Part shown: in pieces, positions 1-7,903 of the stretch
How positions within the stretch are numbered: position 1 is the stretch's first letter
Layout: each line of letters opens with the position of its first letter
From: Dehalococcoidia bacterium UBA1151
GTDB taxonomy: Bacteria; Chloroflexota; Dehalococcoidia; Lucifugimonadales; Lucifugimonadaceae
Reading direction: 5' to 3'
DNA: 10,231 nucleotides
Assembly (NCBI GenBank): GCA_002311865.1
Contig: DBZV01000136.1
Location: 25,621-35,851, forward strand
Made by a program: the position numbers and the translations under genes
Notes under the pieces: model-generated
Database searches by the model: none
What the model saw: only the letters and a program-made list of their open reading frames with translations
Told to the model about the DNA's origin: nothing

Positions 1-1
1 G

Positions 2-430
2 AAAAGTCTGAGTCGATTCGTCATGATTGGCCTGATCGCCGCGGCGAACTGGCTTGCGCTCTGGTTCTTAAGCGCCGAAGTAATTGAGGGCGTTTCAAGG
101 GGTTCAATGGTCGATGTATCATCTTCCAACGAAGACAGCGTAGTCAGCCTTGGGTTGACGGTGCTCTGGGGTACCTATGGAGCATTGGTACTGGCGATTG
201 GGGTAATTGGAGGATGGCGACGCGCCCGGTTGGGTGGGCTAGCGCTCCTTGCGATCCCCGTGATCAAGTTGTTCCTGGTTGACTCATTCTTGCTGGATGC
301 AGGGTTCCGCGTGGCATCATTCATGATCATGGGACTGTTGCTTCTAATGGGTGGTTACCTGTACCAGAGGTACAACGAGGCATTCAAGGAGTTTTTTCTG
401 GAGCAGCAAACAGAATCCAAAAGTGTGTAA
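2..430 (+). CDS. DUF2339 family membrane protein, C-terminal end (5' partial)
   Basis: The frame is open to the left edge, so this is the 3' end of a longer gene and the ATG at 23 is probably internal. At least three hydrophobic segments are visible, with spacing and conserved positions like the C-terminal end of DUF2339 multipass inner-membrane proteins. These include a Leu/Gly-rich helix before an Arg-rich loop (GGWRRARLGG), the segment PVIKLFLVDSF, then FRVASFMIMGLLLLMGGYLY followed by a short charged tail. In that family the K-x-F-x-x-D and R-x-x-S-F positions are typical. Function is unknown; an envelope role is usually supposed. The stop overlaps the proposed GTG start of the next gene by eight bases, so the two are probably translationally coupled. 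DUF2339 and DUF3999 genes are often neighbours in other bacteria, which supports both calls. Confidence 0.75.
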   Translation, partial: KSLSRFVMIGLIAAANWLALWFLSAEVIEGVSRGSMVDVSSSNEDSVVSLGLTVLWGTYGALVLAIGVIGGWRRARLGGLALLAIPVIKLFLVDSFLLDAGFRVASFMIMGLLLLMGGYLYQRYNEAFKEFFLEQQTESKSV

Positions 431-1715
431 GCGGGTCGCATCGCTGCTTCTTGCGGTTGGCGCGTCACTGCTTCTGTTTGCCGCGGTCGCCGCTGATTTC
501 TCCATTGAGCAGTGGCAGTACTTCAAGTTGCTATCACTTCCGGCCGGGGTGAGTGCCGATGAGCCGTTGTCGCTGATCCTTGATGAGGATGTATTTATCA
601 ATGCTGCAGACGGGCTGACTGACTTGCGCCTAATGACTGATTTGGGGGTGGAGACGCCGTATCAGTTGAACTCTCTTCGTGGGAGCATCGCGCGAACGGC
701 CAGTGCGCTTCAGGTGATCGACCGTGGCTATGTTCCTGATGTTCATTCACAGATGACGCTAGATTTCGGTTCCGGCGCGACTCGGCACAACGTGGTTGAG
801 TTGGGCGAACCTTCGGTGGCCGAATTGTGGAGAGCGACGGAGATCGAGGCGTCACAGGACAACGAGACCTGGTCGAGCATCGGAACCGACGAGATCTACA
901 GGGTCGTCAAAGGGTCAACTGTCGTTGAATCGTATGCACTGCGATACCCAACCAGTTCTGCCCGCTACGTTCGCCTGAAGTTTATTGATGATGGCACTGG
1001 TGATCTTCAACTGGGGTCGGCAACCGGGTTCAGTGAAGAGGCAACGCCGCCCCAATTGATCAACTCCAGGCCGGTATCGATGAGTCAGGTCAACGACACG
1101 ACTGAACGCACGTCAACGATCGATTTCGATCTTGGCCGTTCTGGAGTGCCATTCCACAATATTTCACTTGAGACGCCAGATCAGAACTTCAACCGCCGAG
1201 TGGCGATTCAGGCAAGCGTTGATCAGGCGAAGTGGGTCTCGCTATCTTCGACCGGCGAGATCTTCTCCTACACGGTCGGATTGAATCCTCTGGACCGCCT
1301 GAAACTTCAGATTCGGGAATCCACGGCCCGGTATGTTCGGGTGGTCATATTCAATCAGGACAATCCGCCACTTGAGATTACCGGCGGTGAATTTGTGGGG
1401 TATCAGAAGGAGCTGGTATTTCTGGCCGATCCCACACAGACCTACTCGCTGTTTTATGGCAACGATGAGAGCAGCGCACCTATCTACGACACCGGCATCG
1501 TCATCGGCAACAGGGTCGATTCGGACGACCTGTTGAGGGCAGCAGCGGGACCGCACAGAGCCAACGGTGACTACACGCAACCGGAAGAGCCTCTTACCGA
1601 GCGCCTACCATGGCTGATGCCGCTGGTGATTGGGGTCCTTGCGCTACTTGTAGGAGGATTACTGCTCACGGTATTTCGCAAAGCAAGATCTCTTGCACCT
1701 CCTCCCGAGCAGTAG
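423..1715 (+). CDS. DUF3999-type secreted, membrane-anchored protein
   Basis: I chose the GTG at 423 because the product then opens with a clean signal peptide: basic KR at residues 3-4, a Leu/Ala-rich core, and a cut predicted after AVAA at about residue 24. The open frame reaches back to 351, but that extension is hydrophilic and lies wholly inside the upstream gene. The mature protein begins with QWQYFKLLSLPAG and a later LTDLRLMTDLG-x-E-TPYQL, resembling the N-terminus of DUF3999 proteins. Two segments read like discoidin-type beta-sandwich repeats, with ASQDNETWSSIG followed by ARYVRLKF and a second ARYVRVVIF. A single transmembrane helix lies near residues 397-418 with a basic cytoplasmic tail (FRKARS). 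The expected topology is a periplasmic or extracellular domain anchored by its C-terminus. Function is unknown; its partner is probably the DUF2339 protein. Confidence 0.65.
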   Translation: MCKRVASLLLAVGASLLLFAAVAADFSIEQWQYFKLLSLPAGVSADEPLSLILDEDVFINAADGLTDLRLMTDLGVETPYQLNSLRGSIARTASALQVIDRGYVPDVHSQMTLDFGSGATRHNVVELGEPSVAELWRATEIEASQDNETWSSIGTDEIYRVVKGSTVVESYALRYPTSSARYVRLKFIDDGTGDLQLGSATGFSEEATPPQLINSRPVSMSQVNDTTERTSTIDFDLGRSGVPFHNISLETPDQNFNRRVAIQASVDQAKWVSLSSTGEIFSYTVGLNPLDRLKLQIRESTARYVRVVIFNQDNPPLEITGGEFVGYQKELVFLADPTQTYSLFYGNDESSAPIYDTGIVIGNRVDSDDLLRAAAGPHRANGDYTQPEEPLTERLPWLMPLVIGVLALLVGGLLLTVFRKARSLAPPPEQ

Positions 1716-1752
1716 CCCAAAGAGGTCATATTCGATAGGCTGGACGCACAAC

Positions 1753-1761
1753 AAGGGGGAA
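1753..1761 (+). promoter_or_regulatory. Ribosome binding site of msrA
   Basis: The purine run AAGGGGGAA ends five bases before the GTG at 1767 and decides that start over the in-frame ATG at codon 46, which has no comparable site. Confidence 0.6.
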
Positions 1762-1766
1762 GATTC

Positions 1767-2402
1767 GTGTTTACATTTAGCCGTACGCCCGCTCCGGTTC
1801 CAGTGCCAGAGGACTGCCTTCCGGGTCGTGATACCCCGATTCCCACGTCTTCAACGCACTACGTCAATGGGAATTCGATTGTTGGGCCGTTCCCAGCGAA
1901 TATGCAGACGATCGTGATTGGAATGGGCTGTTTCTGGGGCGCTGAACGATTGTTCTGGGAGTTGTCAGGCGTCTATACGACGGCTGCTGGTTACGCAGGA
2001 GGCACGACTCCTAATCCGACGTACGAAGAAACTTGTACCTCAATGACGGGACACACGGAAGCGGTGCTGGTTGTCTTTGATCCGGAACTGGTTGATCTGG
2101 AAGATATTTTCAAGGTCTTCTGGGAGAACCACGACCCTGTTCAGTACATGGGGCAGGGCAACGATATTGGGAGTCAGTATCGGAGCGCTATTTTTGGCAT
2201 GAATGAGGCCCAATTGAAGGCTGCCAAACAGAGCAGGGACAGATATCAGGCCCAGCTTACGGCGAACGGATTTGGTGAGATCACCACGGAGATCGCTCCA
2301 GCCGGGGAGTTCTACTACGCTGAGGAGCACCACCAACAGTATCTGGCGAAGAATCCCAATGGCTACTGTAACCACGGTTTCTGCCAGGTTGGATACAGCT
2401 AA
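1767..2402 (+). CDS. msrA: Peptide methionine (S)-S-oxide reductase MsrA
   Basis: This enzyme reduces the S-epimer of methionine sulfoxide, free or in proteins, with electrons normally from thioredoxin. The product is 211 residues, close to the 212 of E. coli MsrA, and has the same long N-terminal extension (LPGRDTPIP at 18-26). The catalytic motif GCFWGAE places the nucleophile at Cys55. GHTEAV gives the conserved acid Glu98, and WENHDPVQ gives Asp123. The C-terminal NGYCNHGFC supplies two likely resolving cysteines, Cys201 and Cys206, as in the three-cysteine E. coli type. No signal peptide is visible, so it should be cytoplasmic. The gene starts 51 bases after the DUF3999 gene on the same strand and may be co-transcribed with it. 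It converges on the glycan operon with a 24-base gap. Confidence 0.95.
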   Translation: MFTFSRTPAPVPVPEDCLPGRDTPIPTSSTHYVNGNSIVGPFPANMQTIVIGMGCFWGAERLFWELSGVYTTAAGYAGGTTPNPTYEETCTSMTGHTEAVLVVFDPELVDLEDIFKVFWENHDPVQYMGQGNDIGSQYRSAIFGMNEAQLKAAKQSRDRYQAQLTANGFGEITTEIAPAGEFYYAEEHHQQYLAKNPNGYCNHGFCQVGYS

Positions 2403-2426
2403 ACTACAGGTCGAATCGAGACTGAA

Positions 2427-3677
2427 TTATTCTCGTTTGACGATACGATTGAATAGCTCAATGTAGCAGGATACGAGGTCTGGACGTGAGTAGCTGTCTT
2501 GCGCGAATCTCCTCCCAGCCAGACCGGCCTGCTTCGTCATCTCCGGGTTCGATGCGAACTTCTCGATCACGCTGGCCAACACAGAGCCGGAACCTGGTTC
2601 GACTACTGTGCCGCACTGCGCCTCCAGAATTAGGTGGGACAGGCCTGAGCCCGCCTCCGTCATAGCCAACACTGGGGTCGCGGTCGACATGATTCGGTAG
2701 ACCTTCGATGGTAGTGCCGTATCTCCTAATTCAGGTAGCAGGGTGACGAACGACATGTCAGACGTGCCGTAGATCATCGGCATCATCTGCTGCGGCTGGT
2801 TGGGCAGCAGATGGACGTTAGCCAACTCCAGGTTTTCAATGGTTTCTGAGATGTTCTCGCGGCGGATTCCTTCGCCAACAATAAGAAACCGGATGTGCGA
2901 ATGCGATTTCAATATGCGGGCGGCCTCAAGAAATTCGTCGAAACTCTGGGCCATGCCTAGCGTTCCTGCGTAACTTACGACGAACTGAGAATCGAGTCCA
3001 TACTCAATCGCAAAGGGGTTCGACTTGTCTACCGGAGTTTCTCGGTCGGTGTCGACCCAGTTTGGAATGTAGACGACCTTATCGGGCGAGATTCCCTTGC
3101 TCTCGATGCGTCGCTTGATGCCGGGCGTAATAGCCGTAACGGCTGCGGCGGTTCTGTAGACGAACGACTCCATCCGGTACAGGACCCATCGGAACGCGGG
3201 ATCGTTAATGCGGCCCATGCTGATAGCTGAGTCGGGGTGGAGGTCCTGGACGTTGTAGACGAATCGGCAGCGGTGGCGCAGCCCTATCAACCACGCAACG
3301 ACACCCAGTGACAACAATGGGGAGGGTGTGAGAATTACGTCAATGCGTCGGGGAATCACCAGGCCCGCCACGAGGGCGATGATATGAAACATAAGCCACG
3401 GAATTAGCCTGGAAATCATGTTCGCTGATCGACCCGGCATGAGCGTGTGGTAAACGGGAACGCCGTGGTACTCACTCTTGCTCAGGAACGGTCCCCATAG
3501 TCGATGCAGCGGCTGGGCTTCCTCGGCTACCGGATCACGGCGTGCGTGCGGTTTTGTCGTGATGACAGTGACTTTATGGCCGCGCTCAACCAGATCGCTC
3601 GCAAGGTCTCCCATGAGATGGCCGGTTGAGACGTTATCTGGCGGGAAATCCAGGCTCAGGATCAGTACGTGAGTCAA
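2427..3677 (-). CDS. wbuB: GT4 glycosyltransferase, WbuB-like (6-deoxy-L-hexosamine transferase)
   Basis: The product is a 416-residue GT-B fold glycosyltransferase of family GT4. The TTG at 3677 was chosen because it lies 13 bases after the upstream stop and yields the expected beginning THVLILSLDFPPDNVSTG; the longer open frame to 3872 lies inside the upstream gene. The N-terminal domain carries the glycine-containing donor loop and QDLHPDSAISMG at about 144-155, typical of WbuB. The C-terminal domain shows SYAGTLG (about 235-241), FLIVGEG (about 264-270) and the LPSKVYRIMSTATPVLAM region that binds the nucleotide sugar. A hydrophobic stretch around 90-108 suggests membrane association. WbuB enzymes transfer L-FucNAc onto a lipid-linked glycan, and the two genes upstream make such a sugar. 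The exact donor and acceptor are inferred. It is the last gene of the operon. Confidence 0.82.
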   Translation of the reverse strand: MTHVLILSLDFPPDNVSTGHLMGDLASDLVERGHKVTVITTKPHARRDPVAEEAQPLHRLWGPFLSKSEYHGVPVYHTLMPGRSANMISRLIPWLMFHIIALVAGLVIPRRIDVILTPSPLLSLGVVAWLIGLRHRCRFVYNVQDLHPDSAISMGRINDPAFRWVLYRMESFVYRTAAAVTAITPGIKRRIESKGISPDKVVYIPNWVDTDRETPVDKSNPFAIEYGLDSQFVVSYAGTLGMAQSFDEFLEAARILKSHSHIRFLIVGEGIRRENISETIENLELANVHLLPNQPQQMMPMIYGTSDMSFVTLLPELGDTALPSKVYRIMSTATPVLAMTEAGSGLSHLILEAQCGTVVEPGSGSVLASVIEKFASNPEMTKQAGLAGRRFAQDSYSRPDLVSCYIELFNRIVKRE

Positions 3678-3690
3678 CTGGGCGTGCCCG

Positions 3691-4821
3691 TTAGTTCTGA
3701 GTAGCTGAGTCGTCGAGCCACGCTTGCTCAGCGCGATCCAGCAGGCGGTATCCAAGAACGATGCGAGAGACGATCTGCGAGACGCCGGTTGCCAGGTACT
3801 CCTCGGGCGGCGTCCACGAGCCGATTTGATCGGTGACGAACCTGGCCGCGCTCTCAACGGCGGCTGGCTCAATGCCGGAGAGGATGTTGGAGCCTGCTTC
3901 TATCGTTTCGGGGCGCTCAGTGACCTCACGAATCGTTACATTTGGCTTGCCGAAGATGCAGGCCTCTTCCTGTACCGTGCCTGAGTCGGTGACGATGCAA
4001 AAGGCCGATTTTTCAAGCCGCACAAAGTCGAAGAGCCCCAGCGGCTCGATAAGATCGAGTTCGTTGGTCTGAGCTGGATCCGCCAGCGCGTCAATTCTGG
4101 ATCTCGTGCGCGGGTGGACAGAGCAGACCACTCGTTTGCCGAAGGCCTGCCGCAAATTTGCCAGAGCGTCGATTAACGTCCGAAGCCGTGATTCCTGATC
4201 GACGTTTTCCGCGCGATGGGCGGTGACGAGGAAGTAGTCGGATTCCTGCAAGCCCAGGGTGTCGAGGATGGCGCTGGAGTCGATGCGTGGCGCGTAGTGC
4301 GTCAGCACCTCGTGGATCGGGTTGCCTGAAATAAAGATTCGCTCACGTGCGATTCCTTCCGCCAGCAGGTTTTCCTTGCTGCGGTGGGTGTACGGAATAA
4401 GCACCGTGCTCGAGTGGTCGATAATGCGCCGGTTTACCTCTTCGGGCACGCGATCGTCGTAGCAGCGGTTGCCTGCCTCCAGATGGAACACCTGGATGCC
4501 CAGTCGCTTGGCGATGATCGAGACGAGGCCGCTGTTGGTATCGCCGAGGATCACGAGTCTTTCTGGGCGGTACTGCTTGAACAGCATTTCGATCTTGCCG
4601 AACAGCTGGCCCATCTGCTCGCCGAATTCGTGTGATTTGACGCCCAGATACTCGTTCGGCCTGCGCACCCCCAACTCATCGAAGAAGAGATCGCTTAGCA
4701 GGGGGTCGTAGTTCTGGCCTGTGTGAACCAGCGTGTGTTCACAGGCCTTGTCCAGCACTGGAATGATCCTGGACAGTCTGATGATTTCCGGGCGTGTGCC
4801 CAGCACGGTCATAACCCTCAC
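3691..4821 (-). CDS. fnlC: UDP-sugar 2-epimerase, CapG/FnlC (WecB superfamily)
   Basis: The 376-residue product belongs to the non-hydrolysing UDP-GlcNAc 2-epimerase fold. Visible motifs are GTRPE (8-12), GDTNS with Asp94, HLEAGNRCYD with Glu115, VPEEVNRR with Glu127/128, TAHRAENV with His202, and DSGTVQEEA near the C-terminus. The GNRC signature, where plain WecB has a G-L-R sequence, points to the CapG/FnlC/WbjD subgroup. That subgroup inverts C2 of the UDP-6-deoxy-L-talosamine-type or rhamnosamine-type intermediate to give UDP-L-FucNAc or UDP-L-QuiNAc. The GTG start overlaps the upstream TGA as GTGA, a four-base coupling. An in-frame ATG three codons later is possible, but the MRVMTVLGTRPE opening suits the family. 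Plain UDP-ManNAc formation by a WecB is the main alternative. Confidence 0.85.
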   Translation of the reverse strand: MRVMTVLGTRPEIIRLSRIIPVLDKACEHTLVHTGQNYDPLLSDLFFDELGVRRPNEYLGVKSHEFGEQMGQLFGKIEMLFKQYRPERLVILGDTNSGLVSIIAKRLGIQVFHLEAGNRCYDDRVPEEVNRRIIDHSSTVLIPYTHRSKENLLAEGIARERIFISGNPIHEVLTHYAPRIDSSAILDTLGLQESDYFLVTAHRAENVDQESRLRTLIDALANLRQAFGKRVVCSVHPRTRSRIDALADPAQTNELDLIEPLGLFDFVRLEKSAFCIVTDSGTVQEEACIFGKPNVTIREVTERPETIEAGSNILSGIEPAAVESAARFVTDQIGSWTPPEEYLATGVSQIVSRIVLGYRLLDRAEQAWLDDSATQN

Positions 4822-5897
4822 CGGATCAGCCCCGACGCCATGCCGTCGGCCTGGGAGACCATGAGATAGTTCTGTTCCAGCATCGCCTGTGTCTCTTGGA
4901 GCGTCATCACGTGGTTCGCAGAACTGAACTCGCCGTCCAGGTCGGAACCTGACGAATCGGCATCGTCATCAGGGCGCAACTCCGGCAACATGGGCTGTAT
5001 GGCGTACCAGTCGCCTCGTTTCTTCGTACGGTGGGCCTCTTCCTCGCTCACCAGCGCCTCGTGCAACTTCTCGCCCGGGCGAATTCCAATGTCCTGAGTC
5101 TGAATGTCACGATCGCCAATGAGCGCGGTGGCCACATCGGTCATTTTTGCTGCAACGGCCAGTGGCACAAACGTCTCGCCCGGTTTCGCCATACGTACGG
5201 CCGCGAAGACGCAGTCGACCGCCTGATCGAGGGTGATCCAGAAGCGAGTCATCTCCGCGTCCGTGATTGTGACCGGCCCGCCGCTGTTGATCTGATCGTG
5301 AAACAGCGGAATTACGGAGCCTCGTGACGCAAGAACGTTTCCGTACCGGACGCAAACAAACCTTGTGCCGGGGGCACGCATGTTGGCCTGGATGAAGATA
5401 CGCTCTTGCAGCGCCTTGGTCATGCCCATTACGTTGATGGGCATGCAGGCCTTATCGGTGGAAATCCCAACCACGGTCTCGACTTGCAGATTGAGCTGCT
5501 GAATGGCGTTGACGATGTTCTCTGCGCCGAGGATGTTGGTCTGTACCGCTTCAAATGGGAAGTACTCGCACGTGGGCACCTGCTTGAGGGCCGCTGCATT
5601 GAACACAACATCCGATTCTCGAAGGGCTGAACTAAGGCTGGAGAAGTCTTTGACGTCCCCAATCTGGAATTTGAGGGTTTTCTTGAAGTTCTCGAAGATG
5701 ATTTCATCGGTGGCGATGTTCTGGTTGAGGTAGTCGAGGCGCATCTGGTGCTGCTTGGCCTCGTCGCGTGAGTAGACCGTGATCGAACTGGGAACGCCGA
5801 TCTCTCCAGACAGGAGACGCCGCACCAGCACCTTGCCCAGTGACCCGGTACCACCGGGCAACAGGATGCGTTTTCCTTCTAGGACCTTGTCGTTCAC
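4818..5897 (-). CDS. fnlA: UDP-GlcNAc 4,6-dehydratase/5-epimerase, CapE/FnlA-type
   Basis: The 359-residue extended SDR carries the NAD(P)-binding loop GGTGSLG (15-21), VYSRDEAKQHQMR (41-53), FNAAALKQVP (99-108), and GIRPGEKLHEAL near 271-282, all typical of the polysaccharide-biosynthesis FlaA1/CapE group. The active-site segment is STDKACMPINVMGMTK. It keeps Asp148-Lys149 and Lys161, but Met157 sits where most SDRs have the catalytic Tyr. That substitution is known in CapE, WbjB and WbpM-like dehydratases. The expected reaction turns UDP-GlcNAc into 4-keto-6-deoxy-L intermediates, the first step to UDP-L-FucNAc or UDP-L-QuiNAc. The GTG start has a good ribosome site and lies two bases after the reductase stop. 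An acidic insert (about 309-323, DDDADSSGSDLDGE) lies before the C-terminal helix; I do not recognise it from the family. Confidence 0.87.
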   Translation of the reverse strand: MNDKVLEGKRILLPGGTGSLGKVLVRRLLSGEIGVPSSITVYSRDEAKQHQMRLDYLNQNIATDEIIFENFKKTLKFQIGDVKDFSSLSSALRESDVVFNAAALKQVPTCEYFPFEAVQTNILGAENIVNAIQQLNLQVETVVGISTDKACMPINVMGMTKALQERIFIQANMRAPGTRFVCVRYGNVLASRGSVIPLFHDQINSGGPVTITDAEMTRFWITLDQAVDCVFAAVRMAKPGETFVPLAVAAKMTDVATALIGDRDIQTQDIGIRPGEKLHEALVSEEEAHRTKKRGDWYAIQPMLPELRPDDDADSSGSDLDGEFSSANHVMTLQETQAMLEQNYLMVSQADGMASGLIR

Positions 5898-5899
5898 GG

Positions 5900-6784
5900 T
5901 TACGCTCTCCTGTATGGCGTGGGGTCTGCCACGAGCTCTTCAATCATTTGCGTCCATGATGGCTGCTTGATGCCCGTTGCCACCTCAAACTTATCTCCGA
6001 CCAGCGTACGATCAATCGCCACTTCTTCGTCTGGTTCAATTTCAATCTCAAGATCGAATTTGTCACGCACGATCATCAGCAGATCGAATTTAGATATCCA
6101 GGGTCCAGACACCTGGTACATCCCTGACAGCTTAGGGTGTTCTTCTATCAAGTCGCCAACCAGCCGCGCCATCTGGTTTGTTGTGATTCCCGCATACAGA
6201 GCTTTTTTGAAGCCTTTTACGTGTCCATGATCCTGCGCGAGGAACCATTCCAGTAGCGAATCATAACTTGCCAACTCTCGTCCTATGATTGAAGAGCGCA
6301 ACGTAAGGCTGGATCCTGTTGCAGTTTCCCCAAGGAACTTGGAGCGGCCGTACAGGTCGGTGGCGTTGCTGACGTCGTCTTCCGTGTATGCGCCTTTGAC
6401 GCCATCGAAGACACAATCAGTGCTGAAGTGGATGAGCCGAGCGCCGACCCGCTGACACATCTCTGAGAGTTGGTGCGGCAGGAGCGCGTTTATCATGATT
6501 GACGCGATGGAGTCGCTTGCCTGTTTACGCTGTTTTACGATTCCAACGCAATTGACGATTACATGCGGGCCTATATTCTCGACCAGGTTCGCCCTCGCTA
6601 TTGGGTCGAGCACATCGATCCCCTCTATCACTCGATGCTCGTCATACAGGCCAACAGACTTCAGGAGATCTGTTGACTGCGCAGTCCGGACGGTGACGTA
6701 CGTCTCGGGGAATCGGGCTCGGAGCAACTGGAACATCTTGTGGCCGAGCATTCCAGAGCCGCCGAGGATCAGCACCTTGCTCAA
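5900..6784 (-). CDS. RmlD-like SDR reductase (nucleotide-sugar 4-keto reductase)
   Basis: I place the start at TTG 6784, which overlaps the upstream TGA as TTGA and yields MSKVLILGGSGMLG; an in-frame GTG at 6811 would add nine unconserved residues. The 294-residue protein has the dinucleotide loop GGSGMLG (8-14), NCVGIVKQ (78-85), HFSTDCVFDG (119-128) and the catalytic pair in YGRSK (Tyr145, Lys149), all as in dTDP-4-dehydrorhamnose reductase RmlD. Its operon place, just before the dehydratase, suggests that it reduces the 4-keto intermediate made by that enzyme. CapF/FnlB reductases carry an added C-terminal cupin domain and are about 370 residues; this one ends without it. It therefore looks more like the RmlD-type reductases (WbvR) of the UDP-L-QuiNAc route. 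A substrate such as dTDP-L-rhamnose is less likely because no rmlA, B or C is seen here. Confidence 0.8.
   Translation of the reverse strand: MSKVLILGGSGMLGHKMFQLLRARFPETYVTVRTAQSTDLLKSVGLYDEHRVIEGIDVLDPIARANLVENIGPHVIVNCVGIVKQRKQASDSIASIMINALLPHQLSEMCQRVGARLIHFSTDCVFDGVKGAYTEDDVSNATDLYGRSKFLGETATGSSLTLRSSIIGRELASYDSLLEWFLAQDHGHVKGFKKALYAGITTNQMARLVGDLIEEHPKLSGMYQVSGPWISKFDLLMIVRDKFDLEIEIEPDEEVAIDRTLVGDKFEVATGIKQPSWTQMIEELVADPTPYRRA
5905..5910 (-). promoter_or_regulatory. Ribosome binding site of the fnlA-like gene
   Basis: GGAGAG on the minus strand lies seven bases before the GTG at 5897, inside the end of the reductase gene, and supports that start. Confidence 0.55.
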
Positions 6785-7716
6785 GTGCGCTTGATCTCTT
6801 CCTGAGCCCACGCGACGTACTCAGGGAGACCGTCTTCCAGCGCCACTTGTGGGTTGAACCGCAGCAGTTCACGCGCTTTTGAGATGTCGCCAAGACTGTC
6901 GCGGACATCCCCCGGCCGTGGATCGCCGCTCTTGATCTCGCAGTCCAGTGGAATCAGTTCGTCCAGCATGGCGACCAGCCGATTGATGCTTATCCGGGTG
7001 CCGCTGGCGATGTTGAACGCGCCACTGACGCCAATGGACGGCGACGCCGCAAGGTTCGCCTGCACCACATCGTGAACCGATACGAAATCGCGAGTTTGCT
7101 CCCCATCACCAAAGATCGTGATGGGTTCACCGTTGAGCAGTTTGAATACGAAAATGGGTATGACATTGCCGTACGCATCGAAGCGCTGGTTCGGGCCGTA
7201 GACGTTGAAGTAACGCAGCGCGATCGCTTCAATATCGTAGAGCTTTGAGTAGGCGAGAGAGATCTTCTCGGCGGCGAGTTTGCTGACGCCGTACGGGGAG
7301 TCTGGTTCGAGTTGGTGAGACTCATCGATCGGCAGTGTTTTGAGTTCGCCGAAGATACCGGCAGACGAACTCACCACGATCTTGCGGACACCGCCAGACC
7401 TGGCCGCCTCAAGCACGTTGATGGTGCCCAACAAGTTGGTGGAGGCGTCTGAGATGGGATCATCGATTGAACGCTTGTTTCCGACCGACGCGGCCAGGTG
7501 AAACACCGTGTCTGAGCCAGCGACAGCCTTCTCGACAGCGCCCACATCCAGAACTGACGCTTCAATGACTTCAGCATCTGGAATCTGTTCCAGATTGGAG
7601 GCGTATCCACTCGAAAGGTCGTCGATAACAGTGACCTGATCGCCGCGACTCAATAGCGATTTGGCGATTGTGGAGCCGATGAATCCTGCACCACCGGTAA
7701 CGGTGTATTTCGGCAC
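6781..7716 (-). CDS. Extended-SDR UDP-sugar 4-epimerase-like protein
   Basis: The 311-residue product is a classical extended short-chain dehydrogenase. It has TGGAGFIG (7-14) for NAD binding, VIDDLSSG (30-37), FHLAASVGNKRS (72-83), VVSSSAGIFG (114-123), the catalytic YGVSK (Tyr142, Lys146), RYFNVYGPNQR (168-178) and FGDGEQTRDFVSVHDVV. These features match GalE/Gne/WbpP-type UDP-glucose or UDP-GlcNAc 4-epimerases, though related dehydratases and decarboxylases share many of them. Two in-frame GTGs exist, at 7728 and 7716. I prefer 7716 because a GAGGTG site lies upstream and the product then opens VPKYTVTGGAGFIG, as is usual. This is the first gene of the operon and overlaps the next by four bases. 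It may supply a second sugar, such as UDP-GalNAc or UDP-Gal, for the same glycan. Confidence 0.82.
   Translation of the reverse strand: MPKYTVTGGAGFIGSTIAKSLLSRGDQVTVIDDLSSGYASNLEQIPDAEVIEASVLDVGAVEKAVAGSDTVFHLAASVGNKRSIDDPISDASTNLLGTINVLEAARSGGVRKIVVSSSAGIFGELKTLPIDESHQLEPDSPYGVSKLAAEKISLAYSKLYDIEAIALRYFNVYGPNQRFDAYGNVIPIFVFKLLNGEPITIFGDGEQTRDFVSVHDVVQANLAASPSIGVSGAFNIASGTRISINRLVAMLDELIPLDCEIKSGDPRPGDVRDSLGDISKARELLRFNPQVALEDGLPEYVAWAQEEIKRT
6796..6803 (-). promoter_or_regulatory. Probable ribosome binding site of the RmlD-like gene
   Basis: AGGAAGAG on the minus strand ends 11 bases before TTG 6784 and favours the TTG over the upstream GTG at 6811, which it follows. Confidence 0.4.
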
Positions 7717-7727
7717 CTGAAAGATCA

Positions 7728-7733
7728 CACCTC
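7728..7733 (-). promoter_or_regulatory. Ribosome binding site of the first operon gene
   Basis: GAGGTG on the minus strand lies 11 bases before GTG 7716 and overlaps the alternative GTG at 7728, which would leave that alternative with no properly spaced site. Confidence 0.45.
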
Positions 7734-7903
7734 ACGAATAGGGCTGGATGGCGCGACATTCATCACATAGCCCCGCAAACCAGCCAGCCAGGAACAGTCG
7801 CGCTTCGAAAGGCAAGTTTACTCTCCCCCCAGTAGGCGGAAATCGAAAACTGAGGCACTCACGAGTCATCGACCGGCCGCTGTGTGAGAGCGGTAGGCGA
7901 CCG

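Noticed and set aside
351..422. N-terminal extension of the DUF3999 protein to 351
   Set aside because: It overlaps the DUF2339 gene and would put a hydrophilic stretch before the signal peptide, which begins properly at GTG 423.
2417..2435. Hairpin CGAGA/TCTCG between msrA and the glycosyltransferase as a bidirectional terminator
   Set aside because: It has only five base pairs with a nine-base loop and no clear T-run; too weak to call.
3678..3872. N-terminal extension of the glycosyltransferase to 3872
   Set aside because: The extra 65 residues lie almost wholly inside the 2-epimerase gene in another frame and look like shadow translation; the family begins at the TTG at 3677.
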